A DNA stretch of 64,000 bases from Urechis unicinctus. Its lineage: Eukaryota; Annelida; Polychaeta; Xenopneusta; Urechidae. The translations under genes and the position numbers were made by a program. Below are positions 50,511 to 64,000 of this stretch, in pieces; the first letter of the stretch is position 1; the number at the start of each line of letters is the position of its first letter. Below the pieces are notes generated by a model. The model did no database searches. It was given only the letters and a program-made list of their open reading frames with translations, and had not been told where the DNA came from. The stretch is from NCBI GenBank assembly GCA_034190875.2, contig CM067348.1, positions 40,955,404-41,019,403 on the forward strand. The letters run 5' to 3'.

Positions 50511-51339
50511 TATTGCCATGAAGCCCATATGTGATTAATAGTAAGTCTTTCCAGTAATTAGATAATGGGCACAAGTAATACTGGAGCACAACAGCACGAT
50601 GGTGTACGAGCGCTCGAAATGTAATGTAATCGTCTCCAAAGGAGAGTCCAATGGTTGGCATACTAAACTGAGCTAAGTGTGTAAATTGACCATGTATAAG
50701 TAACATTATAAGTATATTATTTATTTAGAAATCTTCTGTCATTATCGAATGTCAGTAAAAAACATTGTGCTGCAGGATGTTGATGAAGCATATAATTATA
50801 AGCTTTGATAGATTAATTCTTATCCAATGTGCGGCGTGAATAATCAGAAGATATGATTACACTTGTCAGGGAGTAGACCTTATCCAGTCAATATATCAGA
50901 CACATCAAGAGCAATGACGTCGCTCTCTTTGCTTTTGACCATCAGCTTTCCCTTTGGCGTATCAATGTTTTTATCTATGGGCGGCGTCTTATAACATCTC
51001 ATTGGCTGAGGATGCTGCATTGCCAAATATTACTCTTGCTTACATGCAATTGAGAATGATATAAAGCGAGCTGCACAAATGGTCAGTACAGGAACACACC
51101 ATCTACGCCACGGTAACATTGCAAGACGGTTTCTAGACATTCGTGTGTTTAACATTGTGGTAAACCACGGTTAGTTTTACAGCCCTCTTCCGGCAGAGAT
51201 TAGTAAACACATCTCTGTTGTAGCGTCGTTACGACGTGGTTAATGCATATCTGTGAGTATCTGCAATTATATTGACAAAAGGGAAGATTGTTGTTTCTCT
51301 TAATTACCTTCCCTGTGCCATCTATGAATCAATATCGCG
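50511..51339. other. Copy-2 interval, weak matches, no gene
   Basis: A short resemblance to 26290-26360 (AAATCTTCTGTC.TTATCGAAT at 50728) indicates another sub-repeat fragment. The remainder is unmatched. No gene or RNA recognised; the minus frame 50497-50706 lacks a domain. Confidence 0.4.
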
Positions 51340-51528
51340 TAGTACATCCGGCAATCAAGCGAGCTGAGGATAGAAATTCAACTACTTAATTAATCAATGC
51401 ATTAATGTTTGATAAATTAACGACGTTAATAAGATCTAAAAACATGGCTCTGCATATGAATAAATATACAGACTCTAATCAAAATTCAACAAAGAACCCC
51501 TGCTAAACCTAGTAGTGGTTTGACAGAT

Positions 51529-51616
51529 GTTTCTTTATGTCTTGAAACACGTTTCTTTATGTCTGGACAAATGTTTCTGTATGTCTTGACACACGTTTCA
51601 TTATGTCTTGACACAT
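51529..51616 (+). repeat. 22-bp minisatellite, 4 units (copy 2)
   Basis: Units GTTTC-TTATGTCTTGACACAC start at 51529, 51551, 51573 and 51595. Copy 1 has three. Confidence 0.88.
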
Positions 51617-52464
51617 GACTCGTTCGTGTAATAAAACAGTCCATAATCTCAAAATGATAGGAAGATTATGCATCATGCTGCAGAAAGGCAACATTTACTA
51701 ATCAGTTATAATAATTCCATGTCATTTCAATACGTTGCACTCCGGATTTCCGACTGGCAATGGGGGCTGTTAGTGATAGGGTAGGGGTTCAAAGGAACAT
51801 GAGCGATATTTATCCCTAATGATGTGCATAGGTATATTAAGAGTGAAGCACATACAAACCCTGATACTAGATGTAATTGCGCATTTTGTGCAGGTACATG
51901 GTGCCGTTATGATAATAATATTGCTGCATTAGAATTGTATGTTATACTGTAAATAACTCAAATTACTGTCCGGCACTGCCGCTGAATTCAGTGAAAAGCT
52001 GCAATGCATTATACGTAATACTCAAAAGTGTCCACTCACAATTATTTATAGTTTTTAATTTATCCCAATGTTTTCAGGTCAAAGAACACACGGCTGGATA
52101 TGCATTGGCTCAAATACGATTCCATTGAAACTGCTATCTGTATAAAAAGATGCAAAACAACTAGAGGAATGTTCGATCTTATACAGACAAATTAATTCTT
52201 AAGTGATGCGCTCTAGGTAAATGTGGCGGTCACAAATACTGCTTCTCGACGGATGGTATTTACCGGTGATGTGACAATGAATTTGGTAAGGATGTTCTTT
52301 ACGGGAAGCTACGTGGGCAATCCGGTGTGTTTCCAGAGCGAGGTCAGGTAAATTATACAGTAACAATGTCATAACGCTTTATCACATTCTGAAGTAAAAA
52401 CGACGAGGACAAATGGCGTAGATTGGGAAAGCAAACTGGTCCTCAAGTTATGGCGATCTTGATT

Positions 52465-52571
<107 letters not shown>

Positions 52572-53206
52572 CAAAGTAATACTCACTGAATTATAGCATA
52601 ACGCGAGATAACTGACGTGAGAGTAGACCGGATGTGGAACTTATTTACGCCCGGGCGATAAGAGGGTTGGATGGGCGTAAAACGTCACGGGAATAGATCA
52701 AATATTTGTATGCTTTTATGACTAACTTGGGTCACCTTCTTTCGGAAATATCTTGACAACACATGCCAAGGACAGTGATATGTTAGGCTGACAAGGAACG
52801 CTTTAGTTGTCAGCCGCACCTTAATTATTGCATGGGCACAAATTAAGTTAAAGTATTACTGCTTCCTGGAACCAATCAGATGGAAGTGATGTTGTCACTT
52901 GAATATTAATAATATTCACTTGAATATATTTTACCGGATTTTACTGATCTTATGTATATGCACTCAGGAATAAAATTCGATATATGCTATGAATGTCAAC
53001 AAAATATATGCATCTTCCTGTTGACAGCAGCTGCCCGATAATTGATCTCTTGGTGTATTATTTGTATAATTTTGAAGGAAAGTTCCAGTGTCGCTAATCC
53101 TTAGAATCCATCTCTTGCGAGTTATTTTATCATCTGAGCGTTAATCGTATTTAATCCAATAAGACTGACGAGTATTATTGTTTATATGCAAATCATACAA
53201 CATCTG

Positions 53207-53312
53207 CCGAAATGCTGACGTCACACTGCTGACGTCATATATTCTTATCGGATTACAGGTACTGCTGTGTTCATTCAAGTAGCTTCACAATTCAGTACAG
53301 CGCACTTCATAT
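53207..53312 (+). promoter_or_regulatory. Twin-CRE promoter-like block (copy 2)
   Basis: TGACGTCA at 53216-53223 and 53230-53237, then TATATT and TTCATTC in the same spacing as 30237-30342. There are 2 differences in 106 bases. The ATG at 53340 starts MPRMYGSHRK and stops after 18 codons. Confidence 0.5.
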
Positions 53313-53659
53313 GTACAGGATAAATACACAGAAATTAAAATGCCTCGCATGTACGGTTCTCACAGGAAGATTAAATTTGTACTTAGTAATTCTTGATGCA
53401 GCTATGGTCAATACTTTATAAATCAACTGCTGCTTGGCTTAACATTTGCCTGAATGTATTGTAACTTGGCATGGCTTCAGGCGGCATGCTTTGTTTATGG
53501 TTTTGTGCTTGTTGTGTTGTGCCTGTGGTTTTGTGATTGCATTTGGCTGACTCGGCATAAAAGACTGAAGGCGAGAGGGAGAGCCAACTAGCAGAAATGT
53601 CGAGAATGAACCGGTGGTCCACGAAGATGGGCCAAGGATGTAATGAGTGGTAGCGCTAG

Positions 53660-53719
53660 GCAATGACCACAATATGGTTATGACCGCGCAATAGTTAACA
53701 GGATCGCTTATATCATTAC
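53660..53719 (+). other. Second well-kept non-coding block (copy 2)
   Basis: Counterpart of 30664-30723 with 2 differences in 60 bases. A GTAAGG follows at about 53738. Confidence 0.4.
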
Positions 53720-54194
53720 GACAACATTTGTTCATTGAGTAAGGTGGTGATGCGATAAGGTATTAGTAGATAGTTAGGGCCATCATAAGACGTGACATAA
53801 ATAAGTTCACGTATAGTTCCGATCAATCACCATGTTACACTAAACTTCCACCAACGAATCACATTCCATTCTACATCCGACACTGACTGAAAGCTGTTCA
53901 AGACGAAGAAATTATGCTACGATATCTCGTGTAACAAAACATATGTTCCTTTGAAAATGGAAGGAGTTTTGATAGATGTCTGTTGTTTATATCTCGGACA
54001 GAAGCCAATAGGGTCTCAAAACAAGGAGCACTGTTATCTTGTCCAGATATTTTACATCCTATTGAGCAACGTATTCATCTGGAAATCTATATTGATATCA
54101 CAATAAGATATTCACGAAGACACCCTTAGTAACACGACAAAAGACTTATTGTTAAAGAGAGATTCACACGTGCACGCTCTGAGGTAAGCAACGC

Positions 54195-55800
54195 GCACAT
54201 GCTCCTCAATTAGGAGTAATGCAAAAAGACTGATAAAAAGAGAGAGACTCGTTAATTGGCGCTCACCTATTCTTCCACATTCCACCTAATTCCCTTTTTA
54301 TATTGGCTGTTGTAGGAGCAAAACTGCATTCATGTAGTTGCACCTTAACGCTATACTGATAGCGTTTCGGAGTATTCAGGAATGAAACATTCTCCCGGTG
54401 GTCCGCACATCTTTAGCAGTGATTTCTTAGAATAAACCTATTGCCGCAACTCACAATGATGTTTATGCTGCTACGTCCAACATTTGAGTCAAATGCTTAA
54501 TTGCACGGCACACTCTTAGTTTTTCGTCTTAAAAAGTTGGTCTCATTATCTTAACTCCAACTACATCGTTCGCATATTTGGGCATGCACTTGAATTTGTA
54601 CCTGACTCGTATGGTTATAACCCAGCTAAAACGATAAGCCTGATTAATAGGAGTCTCAAGCCAAGTGTGGGAAGCATATAGGTGTCAGCGCTGTCAACAA
54701 TGTCATCTGCTTTCATCTGGTAGGGATTGGCATGGGTAGGGTAACGGAGTTTGGGTAAAACGATGGATAAACAAAATAGTTAATGAAGTCAAAACCAATT
54801 AGGCCTTCGTGCTTTTGTGGCGAGTCTGCCACATGAATGTCGTCTATAATGAATAATTGAATAGCCACATAGCATGTGCATCATCATTAATGGATCAGAA
54901 ACCTTTCATTCAAGTACATTGTTCGTGATATTCAAAGACACAGAGCCTTCATCTCCTGTTGTTCTCTATTGGTCTGTGTTTAATTGCTTCACCCGAAATG
55001 CTTCCTGTGTGTAAATGGATTAATTGGAAGAGCGAGAGAGGTAGTGCTTTACTACTAGCTATGCATTCCTATTTATCCCCTCATCTACTCAGCGGCTACC
55101 CGCACAAATTGACACACGGCTTTGACTGGCGCCTCTGTTTTGTTCAACAATAATCGCATTGATCGCATGCATCCAGTCCATTGATCCCATTAGGCATTCT
55201 CGGAACCATAGCTTTGGATAATGATGGACATTCAATACAGTAGATGCTTATGGTATCCAATACCGGGGGTTGTCCGTTAAACTACGCAGTTATACCGGGG
55301 TATCTCTGTCTCAGTTTAATTGCAGCCTATGCACTATTCTACACGTGTTTGTGTTGTCCTACGAACGTTATGATTTGGGATAACAAAATACGTGTTCATC
55401 GATAATGCTCTTCTAATAGATATTTGGCGCCTGTTTCATTAACAGTACGTTCTATATGAGAATACTTTTGCACATAGGCCTGTATAAAACAATTCAGATG
55501 CACCGCATTATGCATTGCACAGGCCTTAGTTGTACAAAATACATATTCATATGACTTTTTCATGGACATGTTAGTAATAAAACTAGGCATTATATTCAAG
55601 ATGAAATATATTTGGCTTGATGTGAATTCATCTCATTTACCAACGATGTTTGGCTTGCTGGCAGGTAAAGGCGACCAAATGAACAACACGAACAGAAATC
55701 ATTCTCGACGATGTGTGTCAAATCGTTCTGCTACCGAAAAACATTATTAAGTTTATCGAGGAAAGTATTCATTCATGGAAGACAAATCTCACAATTGCAT
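54195..55800 (+). repeat. Array copy 2 right end, homologous to 32975-34460
   Basis: AAACGATAAGCCTGATTAATAG at 54628 and later anchors run parallel to copy 1 up to about 55800 (GGAAGACAAATCTCA, 34453 and 55778). The 1.66 kb 31191-32849 of copy 1 is absent. No gene. Confidence 0.85.
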
Positions 55801-58334
55801 TTCATTGGCAGTGGGATTGTTCAAAAACGATGCCCGGAACAATAAGGTGATAGTTTGTCTTCATTAAATACATCTTGGTCGTTGCGACTACGCTGTGTCT
55901 ACAAGATAAATAGATAAATAATCCATCAGCATATCTTTAATAATGTGTATTTAGCCACAAGCATTCATGTATAGCTACATTAAGTTAAGATACACTATCC
56001 CCTGTCACTGTGCAATAATTAAACCTAAGTTTGCTGTTGATATCTCGGACAAGAGCTGATAGAGGCATTATTTATGTGTCTTAGGCTGAAGCAAAAGTAT
56101 GATATCACTAAGAATAACAACGCTTTATCAATCTGGAATCTGACGTTACGTTTGAGCTATATTTTTGAAAGCAAGGCCATGTTAACTCAATTAGAAGTAA
56201 TGCAAATAGACTGATAAAACGGGAGAGGTTCGTTTATTTACACCTGCTCTTCCGCATTCCGCCTAATTCCCATTTTATATTGGCTGTTGTGGGAAATACA
56301 ATTGCAGTGATGCAGTTATCTCGTACAGGAGCTGATGAAGGCATTAGAGAGGATTATTCTATTATCTCAAACTGAGAGGAAGCATCCCTTTTGGCAACCT
56401 TGCAACAGAATATGCGGGTTTTTTCAATGACAACACATGTGCGATGACAGGGGATGGTGCACACTGTACTAGAACACCTAATGTGGCCATTCCGCAAAAC
56501 TGCGTCGTTTTGTGCATGTATTTGATTTAAAGCAACAGCAAATATAATAATAGAATCAGCAGGGGCATGTGGGGCGTGAGAGGGCGGGGAGGGGGGGGGG
56601 GGGTATTTTTAAATAACCAGGTGTGGCCCAGCGTAAATTAGTCTTTGAAAAACTCATAATAAAAGATATGCTGATAGATTATTTATCTATATATCTTGTA
56701 GACATTTCACGGTTCTTAAAAAGGCACAGCATGGTCTCAAAGACCCAGATGTATTGGATGAGAACAATCTACTGCCTTATAAATCACGGCATCTTTCTTG
56801 AAAAATAAATAATACAGTCATCGCAATTGTCTGAAAGTGCATGCTTTACGCCAGCAAGTTGGCACACACATTCATATAGATCCATATTGTTTGATAGTTA
56901 CGTCATTTGTTTTATTGGAACGCTCAGCTAGTCATTGGGCATGAGCTTGTTGTCTTATCGATTACCTACAAATATCATAATGGCTCGATATTGCACTGAA
57001 AGAAGCTAAAATATTCGCTGCCGAGTATCGCTTAAATCATGTAGTAACATTTACTTGGGAAAAATAATTTCAAAGAAAATACGTTTCGCATGAAAATTTG
57101 CGCTATTAACAGGCAAACAAGAGTGCAGCAATATGTATTATCATATTATTTAACGGCCGTTTGCAGCATGCAAATTGGAGCGAGTGATATATCTTATACA
57201 ACACGTCGGGGTTATTGCGTTAGCAAAATTTAATTGCCTTTGGCAACTTTGCCAAAAATATGCAAGTGATCAACTCTGGTAATTACATTATGGTTAATAG
57301 GGTCCGAGATGGGTATGGGGTGATTCACGCAAACACGAGCCTCGTGTACTTCTGCTCATCTACTTAACCTCTACTTGGAATGATTCCATTTCAGCATGAG
57401 CCTCATTTCAATAGTCCGCTGCCGAGACACGTATTATAGCATCGAATAACCACACCAAAGGCGAGTAAACAAACGGATGAAGCTTACATCATTCCATAGA
57501 TGGGTGAAGTGCGCACATGCCTCTGTTTCCCTCAGGTCCTTATCTGTTGCTCTGTAATCATGCACTACCTAGATAAGAGCAAACCGACAGCTTAACATTA
57601 TTGCCTGTGATATCTAATCCCGTGATCATGAATGTTTTTGAATTTCAAAATTTTCACCATATATTTATGCTTAAAAGCTTAACAATCCAATTGAAAGAGA
57701 GAAAGCTTCTGCAGGATTCGCTATGTGCACGACGTCACCCATTTTCTCTTGAAACGACTGGAGGTTGCTCGAATGGGCAAACCCAGGATTTTTAGACTTC
57801 TCCTCCTCAATGGCTATCTGTCTAAGGTCATATCAGACGTCGCAAAACTAACAGCGTTACCGTAGCCGTGTGCATAGACCCAGGCTTTCACTGCTTTGTA
57901 ACCGGTGGCATCTTGAAAAACTAAACACGTCAGAAAGGTTTACTGTTAAGGTTCTGTTGGGTCACGCCCTGTACCGCCCTCCTGCCTAATCGTGTATTTA
58001 AACGTGTAATCAGTGGACCTACGCATGAGTTGAAGGTTCAGTTAAGGGTAAAAAAAGGCAAACCACTGGGCAATTATGACCTTCCTGTTACATATATCCA
58101 TACATTTTACATATAATGTTCCGCGTTTACAAACGTATGTAAGAATGGATATATACCTTCATATAAAGGTGTATAGACTGACATTATCGTGCGCATGTGG
58201 TGCATATTGATACATTTCTTGATTATGCTTCCTTAAATTACGTGGCGTGGCAATGCGCTGTACTGAACTGACAATATTTGCCAGTAGTCTCTCGCGTGTT
58301 GTGGACAAAAGTCAGACGATGTCTAATTATATTG
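55801..58334. other. Spacer between copies 2 and 3, no gene recognised
   Basis: 56060-56310 repeats the start of the preceding block (compare 54195-54330 and 32850-33090; AATTAGAAGTAATGCAAATAG at 56190). The remainder is unique in the window, AT-rich and non-coding. It includes a G tract (56582-56603) and an imperfect inverted pair around 58092-58155. Frames such as 57601-57795 show no domain. Confidence 0.5.
56582..56603 (+). repeat. G-rich tract
   Basis: GGGCGGGGA followed by 13 G, in the spacer. Quadruplex-capable; length uncertain. Confidence 0.9.
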
Positions 58335-61300
58335 CTCGATATTACTTAGATGATAAATGCTCTCGATTAATGGTTCGTGGGATCGTTGACTATTTGAGTC
58401 TATTCTTTTACAGACAAACGGCCTATATAGAACAGTTGGTCTATTCTGTGTATCGTGAGCTTACTCAATTAAAATAGTCCCTATGGATAATTGACCTTAT
58501 GTTTGTTTCTGCCACACTGCGTATCATGTCTCACCATTTGTTAAGGAAATGATTTACCCTTACAACCCAGCAACAAGAACATTCTATGGCAATAACATTT
58601 ACACGATTCTAATCAGCAGTTTGCTGCTCGTTGCTTATAGCAATGTAGCATTTCTTGTACAATACTTGCATATAACAAAATATTAACCAGGATGTAATTG
58701 ATTTATAGTGTTCTCTAATTGAGGGGCAGAAGCATGTTACTGAATTTTATTTGTACAACATTATATCCGCTCGCGCCATCACGAATATCAAGGTCGATTC
58801 GGAGCTATATTAAAGAAGTGTATAAAATTCAATTACATTGCAGCGCTCTCCTGACAGTATGAATCATCCCATGGGGGCATATGATTAACCTTTCTATCTG
58901 GGGAAGCATAACTATGATCTACAACACGAATGAAGCCAGGAGAGATGGTCGAGATTTATTTGAGCCGATTAAAAGATCGAATATGTTATTGTAGCTAAGG
59001 GGTTTGATAGCCTGTTCACCCGTTTTAGATTTATGCTGCTAGCTGCTAGCTCCTACTAATAATGTAAAGGCAATATCACGTCATAAATCCCCATGCCTAC
59101 GTCTTGAAAGGTTAATCAGCTGCCCCAAGAGGCCGATTTACGGCGACAACAGAGCACTGATATTTCATTGCCTACTGTTAATAATGCTCTGGGATGACCT
59201 TGATGCTTTGTTATTGCGTCCTGGCTGGATATATTGCTGCACGAACAATAGGTGTCAAATTGTTTCTGTCCCTAATCTGAGCGACTTATCCGACCTCACC
59301 ACAGGCAAGCAAAATCCATCATCACTATTTTATGACGTATGAGCAATAGTATCCTTTATATAAAAGATGTCATTAGCGTTTTGACATGCCATTGCAGTGT
59401 ACTAGCAGGCATCTGGTGTTGACCAAAGGCTTGCAATTGTCTATACGATCTGATGAGAGACTTTAAGTTGCGTAGTACAATACATTTATGTCTCCCGACA
59501 TCTGCCCGAAAAGCGTCTGTGCCCACCAATAAGCCTTGTCCGCCGTCCCAAAGAATAAAACACGAGTCAGCCTTGCAACTTTCGAGAACGTCTATCCATG
59601 AAGCAGGACGATTCTGCACTGATTGCAGTTTATGCAACAATAGTCGCATAGAACACATAGCCACACACACACACACTCCTTTAATTAGATAGTGTGTTAT
59701 AACCGACAATATGGATGTTTACGTTTGGATGAAATGCTATAAGTCAACAATGCTATAAGTAACATTCCAAGCTTAATATATTGTCAAAATTTCTATGAAT
59801 ACCCAACGAAACAAGCATGATTTAGCTTTCGTACCGAAGTAATCGCCGGTTTATGATCAAAGGTCTATGATGTATTATGTAGGCATGGTAGCTGAAATCA
59901 CACATGTACATATGGAAAGACGGTCCAAATGCTCACTCATTGTCCGATGCTACTGCTGACCGTGTGATGCGATGTGACCACATAAGCAATATTAACCAAG
60001 GTAACAACTGAATATACAAAACGATGTTATCAGGGTACACCAAACTTCATTTAAGTTCATACAACCACACAACAACGTCACAGGAATGCCTTTGCCAAAG
60101 GAAAGTCAAGAACGAAGGCGGGATGGTTGTGTGAAACATAATTGCAATATGTTGTCGAATTATTAGTCATTTATTTGCGTCACAAGTTGATTTTCTTGTG
60201 ACTAGCAAAAGTGATAACGTCAATATAGTGCGCCAAGTTCACGGAGCAATAACTGTAAAACGAGTAACGGTGATAATATTTGATACTATATTTACCTGAC
60301 GCCAACCTATTTACCCCAAAACAAACTCGTTAATGAACATTATTTGCGATAATGGGGAGACTTCAAAAAGGTTTTGACATAAATGTCGCATTGAAGGTAG
60401 TGCCAAACACTGTGAATGTAGATATTGTGCTGGTTATAAAACAGATCTGTTTTCGCTTTTAATAGGGGAGGGTCCTGCATAAATATTAGCACAAGCATAG
60501 CAATCTAGATGCAGGAAGCGTCACTGATTGCTCCAAGACCATACCATATTCTAATTCAGAGCAGTCCTCTCTACCACAGCCCTTGGTTTAAGAAATCCTC
60601 ACTCACGAGACTGGTGACTATGTAGCATATTCTCTCATGTACGTTGATAATGATAACATTTCACTGCAGTGGATGCAGTCATAAAAGAGGTGTCGACTGG
60701 CTCTATAGGCGTCTAGTATGACAGTGCAAATGGATTGGGCTTTGTGGTTTTTGTAATTTGGCTCAACCGGCCCTCTAATGTGAGTTTCCGGAATTGTTGT
60801 ACGTTTGCTATTAAATGTTTCAGCAGAATGGTCTTGGCGAAAGTAAATAGGATATTGGGGAGCAAAGGTTGACAGTATCTCATATTACTATCAATATGAT
60901 ATTATAAACAAATGCCCTATGTTAATCTTACCACCGTAATGCTACAGTGGGATGTAATTAACACTTTGTTACCGAACCATCGCAGTACTTTCCATCGTAT
61001 TCAGTAATCACTTTAGCGAATACTGTTATCTATTGGGTGAGCCTGAATGCAATGCGTATTCCTACCTGACACATACGAGTTACAAGTTAATTGAATTGCG
61101 CTCAGAATACTGAAAATGGTGGCTGTAAATAACAAACCATTAACAGCAACATAGGAAGTTTTCACGCATGGTCCATATCTGCAACAGCCATCTTAACATC
61201 TGATTGTAGTATCTACATGGCAAAAGACGCTTATAACATGGTACTGTTATGTCATTAACCTGAAGTCTATCAATACCACAGAACTCCGCTCGGGTGAATA

Positions 61301-61540
61301 CAAAACGAGCAAAATCAAATTGGATATCATGTGATACATTACAGCTTTACAAAGTTGAATAAGATATTTCGCTTCTAATGTTCTGATGAGTGAATGGAAC
61401 AGGAAACCAGCTAACTCGAGCAGCAGCTTATCACATCGGATTGCATGTCAAAACCAGAGCTTTACTATGTTGAAGTAGACATTTTGCTGCTTATATTTAT
61501 TCCCCAGCTTACCCCAAATATATTAAAAGGTCAGACGATG
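58335..61540 (+). repeat. Array copy 3, first part (enters mid-unit)
   Basis: Homology starts abruptly at the equivalent of 40470 (TACTTAGATGATA) and follows copy 2 to the equivalent of 43655. The minus frame 59356-59709 (117 codons, with LLLHKLQSVQNRPASWIDVL) is broken by shifts or stops in copies 1 and 2, so it is not called a gene. Confidence 0.85.
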
Positions 61541-62764
61541 GAAACGAAAGAACTTATTAGTCCCTTATCTACATATAAACTATCTATACGTTATAACTTG
61601 TTTATAGTTATCCAGACCCAATCAAACGGCGACATATTTACATTATGATCTTGGCCTAACGGAATTTGGAATTGTGGCACATGCTTATCACTGATTAGGA
61701 AACGATGTGTTTCGAGCGCAAATCTTCCATTTATTGCCACTGCTCTCCTTGTCAATGGCTTTGTTTGATATAAACATAAATAGACAAGGTGGATTATTTT
61801 TTTGCAAGGACACCGAAGATAAAAAATAACCCAAGTAAAGCTGATATACAAAGACAAGACCCAAAACAGGACGGATTGGGCCCTTACAAGTCAAGTTATT
61901 CACACAGTGACGAGCCTTGTTAATTAACGCCCATCTACTCATTTATGTTTTTGCCGATTACATTTGCATATTTCTCCTCATTAGCAAAATGAACATCACA
62001 AAAGAATCCTCATGTTACTTGTGGCATTGCATTGAAAGCCCACTTTAGATGCTTATTAGTACTGTGGAGATCCAAGTTGTTTACACATTATCCTTTACGT
62101 AATAGCTTTGCATCCTTTAGTCGGTGAAAATATTTTCCCATCTTGTCACTTTGGTCTGGCGGTGCAGCTCATGAAGATGGGAGAAATACGACCGCTTAAG
62201 AAATGATATATTTTTATCTTTAGTAATAGTGTCTTATTACAAGAAGGACACATAGTTTTACAATCCGAATCTACGAGTGCCGTGTACATGCGCACTATTA
62301 TTAATTATTACATTAGGGTATCATCTCAGCGACAATAATGCCATTGGGTAATAGTTTCAGTGGGTTGCATCATATAAATTTAGATCCAACGTTTATTTCT
62401 GTCTATGATCAGAATGTAATTATCTGTATACGACGAACAATATGCATAATTTTCTCTTTCTCTCTATCGCTCCTCCTCTAAATCCATCTCTTCGTCCGTT
62501 TCTAATTTCTTGCCTCTGGTTTGCTGTACCATCCTAACCATTATGGGGTATCAAGTGCGAAATTAGAAGATTACTCTACTTAAATTTCAGCCTCATTGTT
62601 ATGAGTGTAGCTACTCTGAGGATAGAGAGGTCACTACCTACAGTGAGTACAACACGGGTTTCGCAATCGAGTCATAGCTTCTGATGAGCGATACATCCTA
62701 GGTTATACATTATCCTTTATCAGGTTTGTGAGCTTTGCCCTGTTCTTTGCACGGATCGAATTCT
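61541..62764 (+). repeat. Array copy 3, middle part
   Basis: Matches 44690-45910. The left join (GACGATGGAAACGAAAGAAC) skips about 1.03 kb present in copy 2 (43660-44690). Confidence 0.85.
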
Positions 62765-64000
62765 CAATACTGCATAAACATATCCACTGATCAATGCACG
62801 AACAACAATCGTGCTAGGAGAAGCATGACTTGAATAAAGAAAACACAATGTAATTATACATCTGACGGATGCATTCGATATAAATGCACCGACAAGAGAA
62901 ACCTACCCCATCCATTAAGATGGCTACTTGTCGTAAGGGATAATGATACCCCTTGGGGCCGCGTGTGCTGCTATGCTCATCGATGGATCTATGGAGGCTG
63001 AAACCTACACAATCCAGATAGTTACTCGTCACAAACTAGACATGATTGAATATCTGGCCTTCAGAAAGCGACGCAAGGATTTAAACCAAATATAATGCAG
63101 TCAGCAGTCGCCGAATGTTTTGGGTTAATTGGCATGCTATCGGCTCGGTAATTATTCCTCCCACTCCTAATTACCATCTTTGCCTACGGCGTTAAATATG
63201 AACACGGTGGAAGAATGTTGTTTTAATAATATTTCCACGTAGAGGAAGCATCACAAGTATGTGCTTATGCATCAGATACATATTATATATGAATGATTTA
63301 GCCCAACATCACTGTGTTATGAGTGCTGTCGACGTGTAGACATCCCATAAGGACAGTCCATCTGTTGGTATAGCAAGCTTTAAAACATAAATTGCATATA
63401 AATTGTAAGATATATGTAAAACAAATTATGGAGCAGACATTGATATTCGTACTTAATTACCATTTTAATTAACATTATACATAATTTATTCATTTGGAAA
63501 TCTTCTGTCCTATTCGAATATGTAAATGCATTGAGCTGCAAAATGTTTTTTTAATCATGTATAAGTCCATGGGTCATGTGATATCATGCTCTGTGATATT
63601 AGTTACAATTTAATGTACAACAAGAATAATTAGACGACATGTTCAGATATCATGAAAGTTTCAGTAAACCTAATACTAGAGTTTATAAAGTATGTTATGC
63701 ACACCAGGATCAAGTTTGTTGCCCCCTGCATTTTCTTCATGCAATCGATTAGCTTTCCTATAGCGAATCATAAGATAACATGTTTTGATTCACAATATAT
63801 TTCGCCATAGCTATGCCAATAGAAAATTGTAAGATGCAAAGTACTAGATGCTTCATGGGACAGAACTGAAACACACCATCCACACAAGAATGAGTCACAT
63901 TTATCATATATTTCGATGATCAGACTTTTTACGTTTTTGTGATCCAAGATATGTTCCCACATTTATCTCTCTTTATGTTAACTTATCGTAGGAATTATAC
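62765..64000 (+). repeat. Array copy 3, right part, cut by the window end
   Basis: Matches 47165-48645. The left join (GAATTCTCAATACTGCATAA) skips about 1.25 kb of copy 2, and a second join at 62899 (AAGAGAAACCTACC) skips 47293-47556. No gene. Confidence 0.85.

Noticed and set aside
58092-58155. Inverted pair around CATATATCCATAC and GGATATATACC
   Set aside because: Arms are imperfect and AT-rich; I cannot separate this from chance.
59356-59709. Minus-strand frame of 117 codons with a KLQSVQNRPASWI stretch resembling LINE reverse-transcriptase ends
   Set aside because: Only about a dozen residues resemble KLQRVQNxAAR. Nothing before or after fits a non-LTR reverse transcriptase, and copies 1 and 2 are frameshifted.

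Overview
The window looks like animal (invertebrate metazoan) nuclear DNA. It is AT-rich, has short introns with GT/AG borders, carries pieces of an SLC16-like transporter, a P2X7-type zinc-domain protein, and a DIRS-type and a Kolobok-type transposon. CpG does not look depleted by eye. I cannot name the species. No intact, full-length protein gene is visible, and most short open frames show no family resemblance.

Left end (1-5.9 kb): a broken monocarboxylate-transporter-like gene on the minus strand (three exon pieces, one cut by a small dispersed repeat), a possible RecQ-helicase remnant, then a decayed DIRS-like tyrosine-recombinase retrotransposon (reverse transcriptase, RNase H, recombinase C-terminus, each with stops or frameshifts), and a TA microsatellite of about 83 units.

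The rest (about 6-64 kb) is mainly one large non-coding unit present about three times in the same orientation. Copy 1 lies at about 9.6-34.5 kb, copy 2 at about 35.5-55.8 kb, and copy 3 at about 58.3 kb to the window end, entering mid-unit. The copy 1 to copy 2 offset is 21-23 kb; the copy 2 to copy 3 offset falls stepwise from 17.9 to 15.6 kb. Aligned stretches that I compared by eye range from heavily diverged to about 98% identical. Older sub-repeats lie within each copy, so this is a decayed, nested segmental-duplication array.

Copy 2 was hit after duplication by a 2986-bp element (36319-39304) flanked by TTAA, with the empty TTAA site still present in copy 1 at 14591-14594. It holds remnants of a THAP/Kolobok-type transposase on the plus strand and, convergently, a P2X7-like zinc-domain protein on the minus strand. 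The most notable non-coding signal is a promoter-like block with two perfect TGACGTCA sites at 30237-30342. Its counterpart in copy 2 differs at only 2 of 106 positions, while the flanks have diverged much more.
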